Of a DNA stretch of 64,000 nt, positions 49,378-57,168 are shown in pieces. The notes beneath the pieces are model-generated. The model worked only from the letters and a program-made list of their open reading frames with translations. It did no database searches and was not told the origin of the DNA. The first letter of the stretch is position 1. The number at the start of each line of letters is the position of its first letter. The stretch covers positions 310,001-374,000 of the forward strand of contig DASRDB010000011.1 in assembly GCA_035652815.1 (NCBI GenBank), given 5' to 3'. Position numbers and translations under genes: made by a program. This DNA comes from DASRDB01 sp035652815. Lineage in GTDB: Bacteria; Chloroflexota; Ktedonobacteria; Ktedonobacterales; Ktedonobacteraceae.

Positions 49378-50187
49378 ATGTCACAGTTTACGCCATTCCA
49401 ACCTGGACAATCTCCACAACCAGGAACAACCGATACTCAAGGACAACCAGTGCCACCACAGCAGCCTACAAATTTTTCACAAATGCCACAAGCCCCTAAA
49501 CAGCGTCGGCGAATCAAAAAACGGTGGATCGTTCTAAGCGTGATAGTAATTATTATTGCTATCGCTGCAGCAGCAGGTGGATCAAAAACACCGTCTGACA
49601 GTACCACAACCCCCACTACCCAAGCAACACAACCAGCAACGCAATCGGCAACACAACCGGGAACACAATCACAGACACCTAAGAGCCAGCCGACAACAAA
49701 AACAGCCACTTATCCGCAGTTTGGCGATGGAACCTATGTAGTAGGCAAGGACATTCAGCCCGGTACTTACCGTACACGTACAGGTTCATCTGGCTGCTAC
49801 TTTGCTCGTCTTAAAGGATTTGGTGGTTCGGTTAGCGACATTATTGCTAATGAAAATACGGATGCACCTGCTATAGTTACGATAGCCCCCTCAGATAAAG
49901 GGTTTGAGTCGACCAATTGCGGAACCTGGACACAGGATTTGTCTGCAATCACGACCAGTAAAACCTCATTCGATGATGGTATGTATATTGTGGGAACAGA
50001 TATACTGCTAGGAACTTACAAAAGTAGTGGTCAAACTGGTTGCTACTACGCGCGGCTTCGTGGTTTTGGCGGTACACTCGATGATATTATTGCCAATGAC
50101 AATACAGATACTTCTGCAATTGTAACGATCTCCGCTTCAGATAAGGGGTTTGAGTCAACCAATTGCGGAACCTGGACGAAAATATAA
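49378..50187 (+). CDS. Membrane-anchored protein with duplicated domain
   Basis: A 269-residue protein. An N-terminal Gln/Pro-rich cytoplasmic part leads to a single membrane helix (~43-62, after KQRRRIKKRW), a Thr/Gln-rich spacer (TQPATQSATQPGTQ), then two repeats of about 70 residues. Each has FGDGTYVVGKDIQPGTYRT or its counterpart, GCY(F/Y)ARL(K/R)GFGG, DIIAN, and ends in KGFESTNCGTW. The two Cys in each repeat may form a disulfide. Extracellular repeats of this kind occur in Gram-positive-type and Chloroflexota proteins; function unknown. GAGGTAGGG precedes the ATG. Confidence 0.7.
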   Translation: MSQFTPFQPGQSPQPGTTDTQGQPVPPQQPTNFSQMPQAPKQRRRIKKRWIVLSVIVIIIAIAAAAGGSKTPSDSTTTPTTQATQPATQSATQPGTQSQTPKSQPTTKTATYPQFGDGTYVVGKDIQPGTYRTRTGSSGCYFARLKGFGGSVSDIIANENTDAPAIVTIAPSDKGFESTNCGTWTQDLSAITTSKTSFDDGMYIVGTDILLGTYKSSGQTGCYYARLRGFGGTLDDIIANDNTDTSAIVTISASDKGFESTNCGTWTKI

Positions 50188-50198
50188 TCACTTTTGGC

Positions 50199-50246
50199 AA
50201 AAGTAATGTCTCAGTTCAATAGATAGAGCTGAGGCATTACTTTTTT
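50199..50246 (+). terminator. Rho-independent terminator
   Basis: AAAAGTAATGTCTCAG pairs (with one bulge) with CTGAGGCATTACTTTT and is followed by more T residues. It lies 12 bases beyond the stop of the duplicated-domain gene. Confidence 0.75.
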
Positions 50247-50295
50247 AACCGAAAACCTCTTACTTTGGCTTAGAACGACTTAAATCTGTAAACCC

Positions 50296-51471
50296 TCACG
50301 CCTGTTCCCACGCCCCCAATTTCACATATCCCTTGAGCAAATCGCGGGCGATGATGAAGTGCTGGATTTCGTCGGTGCCTTCGTAGATGCGGGTGACGCG
50401 GAGGTCGCGGTACCAGCGTTCGATGGGCATTTCTTTGGTGTAGCCCATGCCGCCGTGAATTTGCATAACGCGGTCAACTACGCGGTTTGCCATGTTGGAG
50501 CCGAAGAGTTTTGCCATGCTGGCCTCGTGACGGTTGTCCATGCCCTGGTCAACTTTCCAGGCAGCGTGGAGAGCGAGCCAGCGCGTGGCCTGAATCTCTA
50601 CCGCCGAGTCGGCAATCATCCATTGGATGGCCTGGCGGTCGGCGATGGGCTGACCGAAGGTGACGCGCTGTTTGGCGTAGTCGATAGCCATTGAGAGCAG
50701 GCGCTCGGCGGTGCCGACGCAGCGCGAGGCGATGACCCAGCGGCCCTGGCCAATCCATTGCATACCCAGCCGAAAGCCCTGCCCTACCTCGCCCAGCACG
50801 TGATCTTCTGGGACGCGCACATTCTCGAAGAAGAGTTCGGCGGGCGACCAGCCACCCATCGTTGGAACCGGACGCGAGGTCCAGCCCATCTCACGGTCTA
50901 CCAGGAAGCAGGTGACGCCTCCGTTCTGGGGTGGTTTCGAGCGATCGGTTACGGCGAAGACCATCGCGAAATCGGCCTCGTTGCCGCCCGTGATGAAGAC
51001 TTTTTGCCCGTTGATAACCCAGTGGTCGCCATCTTTGACGGCGGTGGTGCGAATGGCAGAGGGATCGGAACCAGCGCCCGGCTCGGTCAGGGCAAAGCAG
51101 GAATGGCGTGTGCCCTCGATGGTGGGGATAAGATATTCTTTTTTCTGCTGCTCATTGCCATGATACAGGATGTTATCGGCGTTGCCGCCGAAGTTGAAAG
51201 GAACGAGCGTGCGGCCAAGTTCCATCCAGATCAGGGCGGTCATGACTGCTCCCAGGTTCGCCCCACCATATTCCTCGGGCGTGTTGATGCCCCAGAAGCC
51301 CATCTCTTTCGCTCTGGCCTGCAGTTCGCGATACTTTTCAGGCTCGATGCCGGTGGGATATTTGCCTTCGTTTTCCAACACCTCGTGTTCGAGGGGCATA
51401 AGTTCACGGTCTACGAAACGCCGGACGGTCTGCTGAATCATTTTCTGTTCGTCGCTGAGCGAGAAATCCAT
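50296..51471 (-). CDS. Acyl-CoA dehydrogenase (second)
   Basis: A 391-residue acyl-CoA dehydrogenase of a different subfamily from that at 40790. Motifs: CFALTEPGAGSDPSAIRTT, WVINGQKVFITGGNEADFAM and the C-terminal RIYEGTDEIQHFIIARDLLK with the likely catalytic Glu. It resembles enzymes acting on long-chain, branched or modified acyl-CoA. It stands alone between the terminator at 50246 and the NB-ARC regulator. Confidence 0.94.
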   Translation of the reverse strand: MDFSLSDEQKMIQQTVRRFVDRELMPLEHEVLENEGKYPTGIEPEKYRELQARAKEMGFWGINTPEEYGGANLGAVMTALIWMELGRTLVPFNFGGNADNILYHGNEQQKKEYLIPTIEGTRHSCFALTEPGAGSDPSAIRTTAVKDGDHWVINGQKVFITGGNEADFAMVFAVTDRSKPPQNGGVTCFLVDREMGWTSRPVPTMGGWSPAELFFENVRVPEDHVLGEVGQGFRLGMQWIGQGRWVIASRCVGTAERLLSMAIDYAKQRVTFGQPIADRQAIQWMIADSAVEIQATRWLALHAAWKVDQGMDNRHEASMAKLFGSNMANRVVDRVMQIHGGMGYTKEMPIERWYRDLRVTRIYEGTDEIQHFIIARDLLKGYVKLGAWEQA

Positions 51472-51558
51472 TCGCGTTCCCTTTCTGTGTGGCTAAGACG
51501 CGCAAAGTTTGTATAGAGCAATTGTAGCACAGCAATCAGAGGGAATGGTGGTATGAAG

Positions 51559-54150
51559 CTATCTTTCTATTTGTTCCTCTTGCTTCTCGTCCTCTGAGTT
51601 GGACAATGCGCTCAGCCATCGTCGAATCTTGGAAACTTCATAATAGCTGATAGGTTCTAAGATGCTCAGGCTCTCCTGACCCTGCCGGAGCGCCTCGTCG
51701 GTTTTTCGCTGGCCCTGGGCAACACGGGCCAGGCCGAAGAGGGCAAGACCTATGTACTCTGGGAAGCCCTGGGCAAGCTCCAGCATCTGCTGAAAGGCGG
51801 TTGAAGCCTCGTCGTATTGCTGTTGCTTCAGGTGTAGCTCTCCCCATTCACGCATGATGCCGCAGCGCTGCCAGCTATGTTCTATCTGGCTGGCAACTTC
51901 GAGCGCCTCTCGCAGGTAGGTTTCCGCCTCAGTATAATTTCCCTGCTCACGCGCTGCCCAGCCCAGGTGTTCTAGCAGAGGTGCAAGCCTTTTCGGATTG
52001 GCAAGCTGGCGCGCAACGATTAATCCTTCTTGTAGATAGGCCTGAGCCTGGGCGAAGTTTCCTTGCTCCAGTTCTATCGCGCCCAGGTTTGAGAACAATA
52101 CAGCGATTCCTTCGCGGTATCCAATCTGGTGCGATACTTCCAGCGCTTTCTGCCAGTATGTTATGCAGAGAGGGAAGTCTCCCCGCAGCATGGCTACCTG
52201 CCCGAGATTGAGCAGCAGCTTGGCGGTCTGGTCGCGGTCGCCAACCCGTTGGGCCAGCGTCAGACCTTCCTGCAGGTAGCCTTCCGCCCGGCTATAGTTT
52301 CCAAGGTCGGTCGTGACAGCGCCGAGGATAGTAAGGATGGTGCTGGTGAGCCGGTCATCTCCAATCTGGCGCGCAAGGGTGAGACTTTCCTGCAAGGTGG
52401 CTTCTGCCTGCGTGTAATTTCCTCGATAAGTCAGCACGCTGCCGAGCGCTCGTAGCAAGAGACTGATCTGCCTCGTACTGGCGCTCTCACGCGCCAGGTT
52501 CAGCCCTTCCTGCAAGTACACCTGTGCCTGCGCATAATCTCCCCGGTTTTGCGCCAGTCTGCCAAGGTGATACAGCGAGGTTGCCAGGGCTGCTGAGTCC
52601 TGTAACGTTGTGGCGATTTGCCGGGCCTGCTTGAGATAGGGTTCGGCCTGAGCGTAGAGTCCGCGAGTTTCCAGAAAGTACGCGAAGGCATTCACACCTC
52701 GCAAGAAATCGGCGTGCCTGTTCAGTTCGAGGGCGGCTTGCAGGGCGGCCACAATATTGCTGTTTTCCAGTTCCAGTTCCTCGTAGTCCTGCTCGTGTGC
52801 CTCAAGCCAGTCCGCGAAATAGGCAGCCAGTCTTTCAGCAGGCGCGGTTTCTGTCAGGTGAATGCGGGCATAATCCGCGATGATCTGGTGAAGCGTGTAG
52901 CGACCCTCTCCCGCACCTACCAGCAAACCCACGTCGGTCAGGGTATCCAATACCTCTACAGGCTGATCGATGACCGCCAGCGCGGCCTCTTCTGAGAATG
53001 TATTCGGTTTGGCGGGAAAGACGGAAAGCGCCCGCAATGCGGTACGAGCCTGCTCATCTAGCCATTGGTCGCTGACGGTAATCACCGTTTCTAGTGAGAC
53101 AGGCTTGTCCAGTGGCAGCGAGGGAGAATGTTCCAGGGGCGCTTGCGGCTGACTGAGCCGCAGACGTTCTTCGACCTGTTGCAGTCGTCGCAAGGCGGCT
53201 TGCAAGCGCCGGGTTTGTCCACTATAGGCCTGAATCTGGAGATATTTGCCTATCAGTGTGAGGGCGAGCGGCAGGCCACCCACTGAGCGTACCAGGGCGC
53301 GGGCCATCTCTGGCTCGCTTGTGACGGCCTGTGGAGCGTATCGTTCGAGCAGGATCAGCGCCTCTTCCTCGCTCAGTTCGCGCACCAGCATGGCATCTTT
53401 TCCAGCAAAATAGACGGCCAGGTGTGGAAAGCGCGTTGTGACCAGGTAAGCGCAATGGGGGCCACCAATCTTGAAGGCCAGCGCCTCCTCGATTTTCCAG
53501 GCATCGTCAATGACCAGCAGCATAGTGCGCATACCGATAGCGCTTCGTAAGGCCTGCGTCCACGCCTCAATGCTGGTCAGCTTGACCATTTCAGATGCCG
53601 CCAGACCCAGGACCGTTCCCCAGCGACCGAGCAGCGCCTGCACATTCGGCTGGGGACCGAGGCCTGTCCAGAGTATGCCGTCGCGAAAATGTTCCTGGAC
53701 TTTCGGGTCGTTTGCCAGGGCTACAGCCAGGGTGGTTTTGCCGACACCGGGCAGGCCATTAAGCGCGGTCAGCACCAGGCTGTTGCCACCACACAGGTGT
53801 TGTTTGAGATCGGCCAAGATGTCGTCGCGACCCACAAGCCGGGCTGTATCGATGGTTGGAGTGGGGATGGCGGGATCGAGTACCTGTGTTGCCACTGTTG
53901 GTGCATCCTGGGTCTGTCGTACTTCAGGCGATTTTCCATCCTCTGGCAGCAGCCCGAGTTCTTTCGCGTTCATGCCGAAAAGGGTGCATAACTTCTGTCG
54001 ATAGTAGGGGCTGGGAGAAGCTGTGCCACGCTCCCAACGACTGAGGTAGTAGTGGTCGGCCCCGATTTGATCGGCGATGTATTTCTGCGACCATCCACGC
54101 AGCTCTCGCGCTTCTCGCAAGCGCTGGTTAGCAATGGTGGCTTTTTTCAT
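51559..54150 (-). CDS. XRE-HTH / NB-ARC / TPR signalling ATPase
   Basis: An 863-residue STAND-class protein. Residues ~8-62 are a helix-turn-helix (RLREARELRGWSQKYIADQI, SRWERGTASPSPYYRQKL). The NB-ARC core has Walker A GLPGVGKTTLAVAL (~132-147), kinase-2 MLLVIDDAW (~212) and GGLPLALTL (~305). From ~460 to ~830 are roughly ten TPR units (for example RGNYTQAEATLQESLTLARQ). STAND proteins are inactive monomers that assemble on sensing a signal through the repeats. Related ones regulate antibiotic production or act in phage defence. No effector domain apart from the HTH is seen. Confidence 0.93.
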   Translation of the reverse strand: MKKATIANQRLREARELRGWSQKYIADQIGADHYYLSRWERGTASPSPYYRQKLCTLFGMNAKELGLLPEDGKSPEVRQTQDAPTVATQVLDPAIPTPTIDTARLVGRDDILADLKQHLCGGNSLVLTALNGLPGVGKTTLAVALANDPKVQEHFRDGILWTGLGPQPNVQALLGRWGTVLGLAASEMVKLTSIEAWTQALRSAIGMRTMLLVIDDAWKIEEALAFKIGGPHCAYLVTTRFPHLAVYFAGKDAMLVRELSEEEALILLERYAPQAVTSEPEMARALVRSVGGLPLALTLIGKYLQIQAYSGQTRRLQAALRRLQQVEERLRLSQPQAPLEHSPSLPLDKPVSLETVITVSDQWLDEQARTALRALSVFPAKPNTFSEEAALAVIDQPVEVLDTLTDVGLLVGAGEGRYTLHQIIADYARIHLTETAPAERLAAYFADWLEAHEQDYEELELENSNIVAALQAALELNRHADFLRGVNAFAYFLETRGLYAQAEPYLKQARQIATTLQDSAALATSLYHLGRLAQNRGDYAQAQVYLQEGLNLARESASTRQISLLLRALGSVLTYRGNYTQAEATLQESLTLARQIGDDRLTSTILTILGAVTTDLGNYSRAEGYLQEGLTLAQRVGDRDQTAKLLLNLGQVAMLRGDFPLCITYWQKALEVSHQIGYREGIAVLFSNLGAIELEQGNFAQAQAYLQEGLIVARQLANPKRLAPLLEHLGWAAREQGNYTEAETYLREALEVASQIEHSWQRCGIMREWGELHLKQQQYDEASTAFQQMLELAQGFPEYIGLALFGLARVAQGQRKTDEALRQGQESLSILEPISYYEVSKIRRWLSALSNSEDEKQEEQIER

Positions 54151-54252
54151 CGGAAAATACCCTTTCCTGGCGCGCCGAATCTGCTCAGCTCTTTGTTGTG
54201 CTATTGTAGCAGATTTGCTATTCGCACGAAAATACTATGGTTGCTCGAGGTA

Positions 54253-54765
54253 TCAGGCAGTCAAAACAATTGAAAGGTGCATACCCGCTTGATAGTGTCC
54301 GCGCATCTGGCAGGCCATTTCGAGTCTGCCGATAACTGAGGTTGGGAAAGTGAAGTTGACGGTATGTGTTGTGCCTGGATCAATCGGTTCGACCTCGATC
54401 AGCGTGCGTTTATATTGCTGGTCGGGTGAAAGCGGCGTACCGTCAGGGTTGTCGGGCATGATAATCAGCTCGTGAGTATCGTGTCCGCGATTCTTGATGA
54501 TGAGAAAGTAATGTTTGCCTGCCTGGAAAGTGGTAATCGAGGAAACGATTTTAAACTCGGACAGGTAGATATAGACCGGTATAGAGCCTGCAATCGGCGT
54601 TTGCTCAAAGGTATTTTCGGTTGGGATGGCCGGAGAAGGAGTCGGCTGAGCAGTGCTGTTCGCGGCAGAGGCGCAGGAAGCAACAATTCCCAGCGCAAGC
54701 GCCAGCACGATGAACTTGCTGATGAGCAGTGAAAAGATCGAACGTTGTTTCTCAGGATGTTGCAC
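54253..54765 (-). CDS. Cupredoxin-like lipoprotein
   Basis: A 170-residue lipoprotein with signal LALALGIVASC (lipobox VASC), a Thr/Pro-rich spacer, and a single cupredoxin domain. Type 1 copper ligands fit THEL (His) and CQMRGHYQAGM (Cys-x4-His-x4-Met). It would carry electrons or bind copper outside the membrane. The sequence FVLALALGIV confirms export. Next gene on the same strand is the MenA-type prenyltransferase, upstream by about 75 bases, so a link to quinone electron transfer is possible but unproven. Confidence 0.82.
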   Translation of the reverse strand: MQHPEKQRSIFSLLISKFIVLALALGIVASCASAANSTAQPTPSPAIPTENTFEQTPIAGSIPVYIYLSEFKIVSSITTFQAGKHYFLIIKNRGHDTHELIIMPDNPDGTPLSPDQQYKRTLIEVEPIDPGTTHTVNFTFPTSVIGRLEMACQMRGHYQAGMHLSIVLTA

Positions 54766-54838
54766 CGGAAAACCCTTTCAGCGCGTAATAGCGATCGGCG
54801 AATAGTGTGCTGGAAACCAGTATATCATAAAGAGTCAG

Positions 54839-55774
54839 TTACACCTTCAGAAAAATGGCGATCAGAATGCCAAGCGCAAGAACCGCGCTAAGTTGCAGAT
54901 GTAACTGAGAGGTTCTTTTGATGCCGATGGCGTAAGCTTTGCGGTCGGTGGCGAACAGCACCGAACGCACATTGCTGAAGGCCAGGGGAAAGGTGATCCA
55001 GGCGAGCAGGCTGGCGAGAGGCAGCAGGTGGACGAGCGCGAAAATGGTGATCGCTACGTAACTGCCGAGCAGCAAAAAGGCGTGAAAGCGTTTGCCGAAG
55101 GTGGTGCCAAAGCGGACAGGCAGCGTGCGTTTGTTGACGGCGAGATCGTCCTGGTAGTCGCGCATGTTATTCATGTTGAGAATGGCGGTGACGACGAAGC
55201 CAACCGGCACGCTGGCGGCGAAGGCCGACCATGACCAGCGCGGAATCTGCACGTAGTAGGCTCCCCAGGTCATCAGTAAGCCCATCGCCAGGTAGACCAG
55301 GATATCACCAAGCCCGCGCGTGGCGAACTTGAACGGCTTTGCGCTATAGAAGTAGGCGATAGCCATGCCGGTTAGTCCGAAAAGCAGAATGACAGGACCA
55401 ACCGTGAAGATCAGAATAATGCCGAAGATGGCAGCCAGCAGGAAGCTGATAAGCCCGCCTGCAAAGACCTGCCTCGCGCTCATCTCATTGCGATAGATGA
55501 CCGTTGACGAGCCTAAATGGTTGGGATGGTCCAGGTCGTAGGCGTAATCAAAGTATTCATTGAAGTAGTTCGCGCCAATTTGCAGGAACAGCGATGAAAA
55601 TAACGCCGCCAGGAAATTGAGCGGGCGAAAGGTGCCGCTATACGCCGCCAGCGCCGTTCCCACCAGGATGGGGCTAATGGAGGCGGTCAGAGAAAAGGGC
55701 CGGGCCGTCTTCACCCAGACTTTCCAGGAGGAAGACGGCCTTTTTTCTATGGTTAAGGGTTGGTTGTTCATCAT
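54839..55774 (-). CDS. menA: UbiA/MenA-family prenyltransferase
   Basis: A 311-residue membrane protein with about eight helices. The first Asp-rich motif is NYFNEYFDYAYDLDHPNHLG and the second is NMRDYQDDLAVNKRTLPVRF, both typical of 1,4-dihydroxy-2-naphthoate polyprenyltransferases that make (demethyl)menaquinone. Start is ATGATGAAC, so ATG 55774 or 55771. No other men genes are in the window. Confidence 0.88.
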   Translation of the reverse strand: MMNNQPLTIEKRPSSSWKVWVKTARPFSLTASISPILVGTALAAYSGTFRPLNFLAALFSSLFLQIGANYFNEYFDYAYDLDHPNHLGSSTVIYRNEMSARQVFAGGLISFLLAAIFGIILIFTVGPVILLFGLTGMAIAYFYSAKPFKFATRGLGDILVYLAMGLLMTWGAYYVQIPRWSWSAFAASVPVGFVVTAILNMNNMRDYQDDLAVNKRTLPVRFGTTFGKRFHAFLLLGSYVAITIFALVHLLPLASLLAWITFPLAFSNVRSVLFATDRKAYAIGIKRTSQLHLQLSAVLALGILIAIFLKV

Positions 55775-55820
55775 GTTGGGTCGCTCTACACAAAATGCAT
55801 TCTCTGGTTAATGAAACCTT

Positions 55821-55903
55821 TGTAGGGACACGCTTCATCGCGTCCACCCGCCTGCCATGTATAGTGATGCTCCGAGGTGGACGCGATGAAGCGCGTTCCT
55901 ACA
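55821..55903. repeat. Family B repeat (simple form)
   Basis: TGTAGGGACACGCTTCATCG and GATGAAGCGCGTTCCTACA are inverted around a centre with GTCCACCC/AGGTGGAC pairing. No family A insert is present. It lies upstream of the prenyltransferase gene. Confidence 0.85.
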
Positions 55904-55994
55904 GAAAAACGGATAAAAATCTATTATTAAGCATACAATGCTTGAGCCAGTAGTGCAAATGTTGGTATGGTCTGCTTACCAACCTGCCTCCAAA

Positions 55995-56080
55995 TGTCAT
56001 CCTGAGCGCAGCGAAGGATCTCGCGTGTGCCGTGTCGAGCCTGTGGCGGCCTGAGATTCTGAGCGCAGCGAAGGATGACA
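55995..56080. repeat. Rearranged family A repeat (copy 7)
   Basis: The left arm is normal (TGTCATCCTGAGCGCAGCGA). The right half instead carries GATTCTGAGCGCAGCGAAGG in the same direction, so the unit is a direct repeat and cannot fold like the others. This indicates recombination between copies. Confidence 0.8.
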
Positions 56081-56102
56081 GGCGAGAAGCTCTTTTTCAT
56101 GG

Positions 56103-56900
56103 CTAGACGTTGACGCTATTACGAGGACGATGTGATGGGTTTGTCCGGGTACGGTGCTGTTGCCTGTGCTTATACTGTGAAAGGTCAACATGCAAGTACG
56201 CGGCGAGATGGCAGAGTGCGGGTGAGAGGGACGCCTTCAACAGTTGCCTGGCTTTTTTGTCTGTGGGCCATAGGGCAACCGGCTCGATGCGACGCCTTTT
56301 GAGTGTGGCAATATATTGTGGATTATTGCCAATGCGCTCATAGAGAAAACAACGAGCGGCCTGCTGTTGTTGAGGATGAAGTTTGAGCAGCCCCTCAGCC
56401 AGCTCTTCCGCGAAATCTTCCAGGCCCTCTTTTTGCTCGTATTCTTCAGCGGGATCATTCATGCCTTCGCTATGAGCAATAGCAAGTTGGCTCTCTTCGA
56501 GGATATTCCAACCCTCGCTGGTGGCATGTATCTGCTGCACGCGGCGTTTGTTATAACGCGCAAAATCGATGCAGTGACGGCGAATCATCTGGTGAAGATA
56601 GGAGCGTGGCTTCTCAATATGTTCTGTACTGAGTTTCGCCCAGAATTGCCTGGTTACTTCTAAAGCAATATCCTCGCGATCAGGCTCCAGCAGACCTGGT
56701 TCAAGGAGCTTGACCTGGGCGAGGATATAAAAGAAATTGTAATGCTCCTGCAATGCCTCGACAGAAGCATCACAGGTGTCTTCGTCATACGGGGCCGCGT
56801 CAATGTGGAAAATGGCTCCAATGCCTGTTTCTGAACCCTGATGTTCTTGAAGAGGTTCATCAGGATCAGAGGAGGAACCAGAGCTGGAAAGCTGTTTCAT
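56103..56900 (-). CDS. Sigma-70-like protein
   Basis: A 265-residue protein. Residues ~70-130 look like sigma region 2 (DREDIALEVTRQFWAKLSTE, then KPRSYLHQMIRRHCIDFARY). The C-terminal ~60 residues are basic and contain YLHVDLSQYKHRQQHRTRTN. Region 4 is not clear: LLKLHPQQQQAARCFLYERI resembles its first helix, but the HTH is atypical, so DNA-binding specificity is uncertain. GAGAGGAAC precedes the ATG. It is divergent from the pseudo-Rel gene with back-to-back promoters between them. Confidence 0.7.
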   Translation of the reverse strand: MKQLSSSGSSSDPDEPLQEHQGSETGIGAIFHIDAAPYDEDTCDASVEALQEHYNFFYILAQVKLLEPGLLEPDREDIALEVTRQFWAKLSTEHIEKPRSYLHQMIRRHCIDFARYNKRRVQQIHATSEGWNILEESQLAIAHSEGMNDPAEEYEQKEGLEDFAEELAEGLLKLHPQQQQAARCFLYERIGNNPQYIATLKRRRIEPVALWPTDKKARQLLKASLSPALCHLAAYLHVDLSQYKHRQQHRTRTNPSHRPRNSVNV

Positions 56901-56947
56901 ATGTTCCTCTCTTTTCTTTGTCTTAATAAAGACATCGACATATCTCT

Positions 56948-56976
56948 ATTGTACGTAGAAAAAGAGGAGAAGTCAA
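56948..56976 (-). promoter_or_regulatory. Promoter of the sigma-like gene
   Basis: On the minus strand TTGACT (56976-56971), a 17-base spacer and TACAAT (56953-56948). It lies about 50 bases upstream of the ATG at 56900. Confidence 0.6.
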
Positions 56977-57088
56977 CTGTATATCAAAGAAAACGTCGAG
57001 AAGTGGACAATTTGCACAAGATTAAGGACAAGACTGGACAATTTTTCGGACAAAGGGATTTTCTTGATGTCTTTTTTAGAATAAGTAA

Positions 57089-57117
57089 TTGCTATTCGTA
57101 TGTCTTCATGTTATACT
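57089..57117 (+). promoter_or_regulatory. Promoter of the pseudo-Rel/STAND operon
   Basis: TTGCTA (57089-57094), a 17-base spacer and TATACT (57112-57117). The ATG is at 57169, a leader of about 45 bases. Confidence 0.55.
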
Positions 57118-57168
57118 CAAAAAAGATACTGTACCTGTAAACAAAGCACCTTTTCAAGGGGGTGAATA

